Assembly (NCBI GenBank): GCA_016932235.1
Contig: JAFGDF010000276.1
Span: 1-25,555 of the forward strand
Reading direction: 5' to 3'
DNA: 25,555 nucleotides
Origin: Deltaproteobacteria bacterium
GTDB lineage: Bacteria > Desulfobacterota > DSM-4660 > Desulfatiglandales > HGW-15
In this document: piece by piece, positions 23,554-25,555 of the stretch
Numbering within the stretch: position 1 is the first letter of the stretch
Layout of the letters: every line of letters begins with the position of its first letter
Translations under genes and position numbers: made by a program
The notes under the pieces: generated by a model
The model's input: only the letters and a program-made list of their open reading frames with translations
Database searches by the model: none
Told to the model about the DNA's origin: nothing

Positions 23554-23588
23554 TAGCAGCCTGTCGGCCAAAGTCCGACAGGCTGCTA
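23554..23588. repeat. Palindromic hairpin repeat, copy C (inverted orientation)
   Basis: TAGCAGCCTGTCGG (23554-23567) and CCGACAGGCTGCTA (23575-23588) form a perfect 14-bp stem with a 7-base loop CCAAAGT. Its reverse complement has the same core and an ACTTTGG loop, so it is the same family in the opposite orientation. It lies 29 bases after the stop codon of the GNAT gene and may act as that gene's terminator. Confidence 0.85.
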
Positions 23589-23617
23589 GGAGCTTTTTAC
23601 CGGGAACGTACAGGCGG

Positions 23618-24118
23618 TTAGCCATTTGCCATGAAGCCTTCATGAAAATGAACGGTGCCATGCGGAAATATATCAAAAAACGGCAGGGCGAGGAAAACAT
23701 CTTGCGGGATTCCCTCATGATACAATTCCGGATAATTCCGGAAACCAAAGCGCCTATAGTAATTCGGATCACCGACAAGTGCGCAACCCTGGCCCCCCGA
23801 CTCTTTCAGCATTGCAAGACCTTTATTGATAAGTGATTTCCCAATGCCCTTTCTTTGATACTCGGGTAATACTGAAACCGGGCCAAGGCCGTACCAGTTT
23901 GTTGAACCGTCACTGACGGTCACAGGTGAAAAAGCTACATGACCGACAATCCTTCCGTCAATTTCGGCCACGAGCGAGACAGTTAACGCACCCGCGGCAC
24001 GCAAAGCAGTTATAATAAACTGTTCTGTCTTGTTGCTTATCGGCAGAGTCATAAATGCAGCGATTGTGACTTCGGTTATCGCCTCAATATCCGCATCCGT
24101 CTCTTCTCTGATATTCAT
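23618..24118 (-). CDS. GNAT-family N-acetyltransferase (YhbS-like)
   Basis: A 166-residue acetyltransferase. Motif A, which binds the acetyl-CoA pyrophosphate, is VLPEYQRKGIGKSLINKGL near residues 83-101 (Gln88-Arg-Lys-Gly-Ile-Gly93). The N-terminal strand MNIREETDADIEAI and the YYRRFGF segment (DPNYYRRFGFRNYPE) are typical of the YhbS group, as is the ending GTVHFHEGF. The acceptor substrate is unknown. AGGA lies about 10 bases before the ATG. The gene is isolated: hairpin repeat copy C on its 3' side, and 57 bases of AT-rich spacer on its 5' side. Confidence 0.92.
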   Translation of the reverse strand: MNIREETDADIEAITEVTIAAFMTLPISNKTEQFIITALRAAGALTVSLVAEIDGRIVGHVAFSPVTVSDGSTNWYGLGPVSVLPEYQRKGIGKSLINKGLAMLKESGGQGCALVGDPNYYRRFGFRNYPELYHEGIPQDVFLALPFFDIFPHGTVHFHEGFMANG

Positions 24119-24175
24119 ATGAGAATCCTGCTATTACAACTTTCTACAGTATGGCTAATAATATTCAAAAAATGA

Positions 24176-25009
24176 TTACATCCTGGCGAACTGATTTAGC
24201 TCCATGTTTTCATTGTAGTATTTTTCCGGCTCAACCACCATACGCTTCAGAAAGAGAGCGATTTCCATCTGAGTTACTGCCATCATGCTGGGCAGCCTGA
24301 CAAATTCGTGGGTATGCCCGGGGTAAAGATGCATCTCCACAGGAACCCCGTATCGCTCAAGCTCCGAGTACAAACGCATACTGGTAACATGCGGAACCAT
24401 TTTATCGGCCGTTCCGTGTAATAAAAATGTGGGAGGAAAGTCCTTGGAAATAAGGTGAATCGGGCTTATTCTTCGCGCTTGATGTTCGTTCGGATCGTCT
24501 CCAAGAAGGACCTGCGCTTCAATGTTGCCGGGCAAAGGCTCGGCGACGGTGAATTCCGCCGGAGGGAAAAAGGCGATCACCGCAGATACCGCGTCCGATA
24601 CACTTGTGTTATCATTGCCCTTGTATTCGCGGTCATGGGGTGTTCCCCCCGCCATCAAAGCCAGATGTCCTCCTGCGGAAAATCCCTCCACCGCGATCTT
24701 GTCGGGGTTGATGTTCCATTCGGCGGCATTCGCCCTCACCCAGCGTATCGCAGATTTTACATCCTCGATTTGAGCGGGCCAGGGAGACTCGCCCAGCAGG
24801 CGGTACTCCGGAGCAAAGGCCACGAACCCATATCGCGCTAGTTCAGGGCCAAACAGGCTCATCATGGATTTATCGCCGTGTTGCCAACCGCCTCCATGCA
24901 AAAGGATTATGGCTGTCTGCGTATGCTCATTCACATTCGGCGTGAAGATATCAATCTTCAGTTCCCGGTTACCTATTCGTTTGTAGGTCTTCTCTACTTT
25001 TGTTTCCAT
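24176..25009 (-). CDS. Alpha/beta hydrolase, HSL/BD-FAE-like esterase
   Basis: A 277-residue cytoplasmic hydrolase. The oxyanion motif HGGGW is at 38-42, the nucleophile elbow GFSAGGH at 109-115 (Ser111), the acid is Asp202 in HGTADKMVP, and the base is His234 in YPGHTHEF. This triad and order match the hormone-sensitive-lipase / BD-FAE group, esterases that act on small acyl or acetyl esters, including acetylated sugars. There is no signal peptide. The SD GAGGAGA lies before the ATG. It stands alone between the GNAT gene and a long intergenic stretch. The natural substrate is not known. Confidence 0.93.
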   Translation of the reverse strand: METKVEKTYKRIGNRELKIDIFTPNVNEHTQTAIILLHGGGWQHGDKSMMSLFGPELARYGFVAFAPEYRLLGESPWPAQIEDVKSAIRWVRANAAEWNINPDKIAVEGFSAGGHLALMAGGTPHDREYKGNDNTSVSDAVSAVIAFFPPAEFTVAEPLPGNIEAQVLLGDDPNEHQARRISPIHLISKDFPPTFLLHGTADKMVPHVTSMRLYSELERYGVPVEMHLYPGHTHEFVRLPSMMAVTQMEIALFLKRMVVEPEKYYNENMELNQFARM

Positions 25010-25084
25010 TGCTTCAGTTCTCCTCAGGTTTCATAAGGTTTCGCATTGAGCCGGCGATTTTCGCTAATCAGAACTTTGATTATA

Positions 25085-25327
25085 TTAATTATTTTTTCTT
25101 ATAAATTTTGTCAAATCAACTTTAAGCAAAGGGGAAAGTATTTTTTCATGAAGCAACATAAATACCTGTTCCATCTCTTTCAAAACACACGGATCAGCCC
25201 GCTGTAAAAAGGGAAGTACTATTTCCTTTGGAGGGGTTAAAAATACCGATAACCAGCCTGAATGTTTTTCTAGATTAGAATAATATGCATTAGCATAATT
25301 CCAGAATAAAGACCTCTTCTTTACATT
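25085..25327 (-). pseudogene. Possible 5'-truncated gene remnant (80-codon open frame without a start)
   Basis: An open frame with protein-like composition reads from just inside the large inverted repeat to TAA at 25085. Pieces include FWNYANAYYSNLEKHSGW, LSVFLTPPKEIVLPFLQ, and VLKEMEQVFMLLHEKILSP. There is no ATG, GTG or TTG until an internal Met at about residue 50, and an in-frame TGA precedes it. It may be the tail of a gene cut off by the repeat. I do not recognise the family. It could also be chance, since the region is otherwise gene-free. Confidence 0.35.
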
Positions 25328-25390
25328 TCACTCAATTTATGTAAAGAAGAGGTCTTTAACTTTACATGAAAAACTTGAAATGTAAGTTTA
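25307..25390. repeat. Interlocking inverted repeats (four alternating TTTACAT/ATGTAAA arms)
   Basis: Left arm 25307-25326 and right arm 25339-25358 form a perfect 20-bp inverted repeat around a 12-base loop (TTCACTCAATTT). A second pair follows: ACTTTACAT (25359-25367) and ATGTAAGT (25380-25387), with one bulged T. The four arms can also pair differently: TTACATTTCA (25321-25330) with TGAAATGTAA (25376-25385), and ATGTAAAG (25339-25346) with CTTTACAT (25360-25367). It lies just after the stop of the Fic-family gene. Confidence 0.8.
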
Positions 25391-25409
25391 GTGCCCTTTT
25401 TCATATAAA

Positions 25410-25555
25410 TCATTCCAAAAATAGAGCTAGATACCGTCCAAAGACATAACTCTGGTTTCGGCCAATCTTTTCCCATTTAACCAATATATTAAGCTCCTCA
25501 AAGTTCCGGATCAAAGAGCTGGCCGTCTGATGAGTTATATTCAGCATCCGCGAAA
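25410..25555 (-). CDS. Fic-family protein, C-terminal winged-helix part (truncated by window edge)
   Basis: The last 48 codons of a gene that enters from the right edge. The sequence reads SRMLNITHQTASSLIRNFEE then LNILVKWEKIGRNQSYVFG and ends RYLALFLE before TGA. This matches the helix-turn-helix tail common to a subgroup of Fic proteins: a xxTASxLIxxxEELxIL helix, a beta wing with Gly-Arg-x-x-x-Tyr-Val-Phe, then YLxLF. Fic enzymes transfer AMP or other phospho-groups to target hydroxyls; the active site lies outside the window. Identification rests on the tail alone, and other HTH proteins are possible. Confidence 0.7.
   Translation of the reverse strand, partial: SRMLNITHQTASSLIRNFEELNILVKWEKIGRNQSYVFGRYLALFLE

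Overview
The window looks like a chromosomal stretch from an anaerobic Gram-negative bacterium, most likely a member of the Desulfobacterota (Deltaproteobacteria). This is inferred from gene content: a selenium-associated YedE/TusA/DUF3343 cluster, System II (ResB/CcsA) cytochrome c maturation, a periplasmic cyclophilin with a signal peptide, and short intergenic gaps with SD-led genes. No rRNA, tRNA or CRISPR array was seen.

Layout. (1) 1-2752, plus strand: a compact selenium/sulfur-trafficking operon (YedE-type membrane protein, cut by the left edge; TusA-like carrier; DUF3343 Se/S-carrier-like protein with an extra C-terminal segment; ribokinase-fold NnrD-like protein; DUF1858 protein). 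(2) 6936-2784, minus strand: a five-gene operon with a FecCD-type permease, its ATPase, a periplasmic binding protein, a class I methyltransferase and a TrmO/TsaA-like protein. Its probable leader RNA carries a strong compound hairpin. (3) 7193-8993, plus strand: a cytosolic cyclophilin and an ArsB/SLC13-type permease behind a near-consensus sigma-70 promoter. (4) 17095-8979, minus strand: seven co-directional genes, serS, a transpeptidase-only PBP, glmS, a PlsC-type acyltransferase, an M20 hydrolase, a beta-lactamase-fold serine hydrolase and a hypothetical protein. This is an envelope-flavoured cluster. (5) 17351-20512, plus strand: resB, ccsA and an NDUFA9-like NAD(P)-binding protein. (6) 20515-22726: a B3/B4-domain protein, a secreted cyclophilin with a large insertion and a hypothetical protein. 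(7) 22727-25555: an accessory patch with an eroded IS1182-type transposase, a family of hairpin repeats, a GNAT acetyltransferase, an alpha/beta hydrolase, a set of interlocking inverted repeats, and the C-terminus of a Fic-family protein running off the right edge.

The least ordinary structure is in the non-coding DNA. A small family of palindromes (core TGTCGG-loop-CCGACA) has outer arms that differ between copies but stay self-complementary. It brackets the transposase relic and also sits 15 bases before the resB start codon. Four alternating TTTACAT/ATGTAAA arms downstream of the Fic gene can pair in two mutually exclusive ways. Divergent gene pairs use back-to-back -35 boxes. Among the proteins, the selenium operon and the FecBCD-methyltransferase-TrmO operon have components whose function is not settled.
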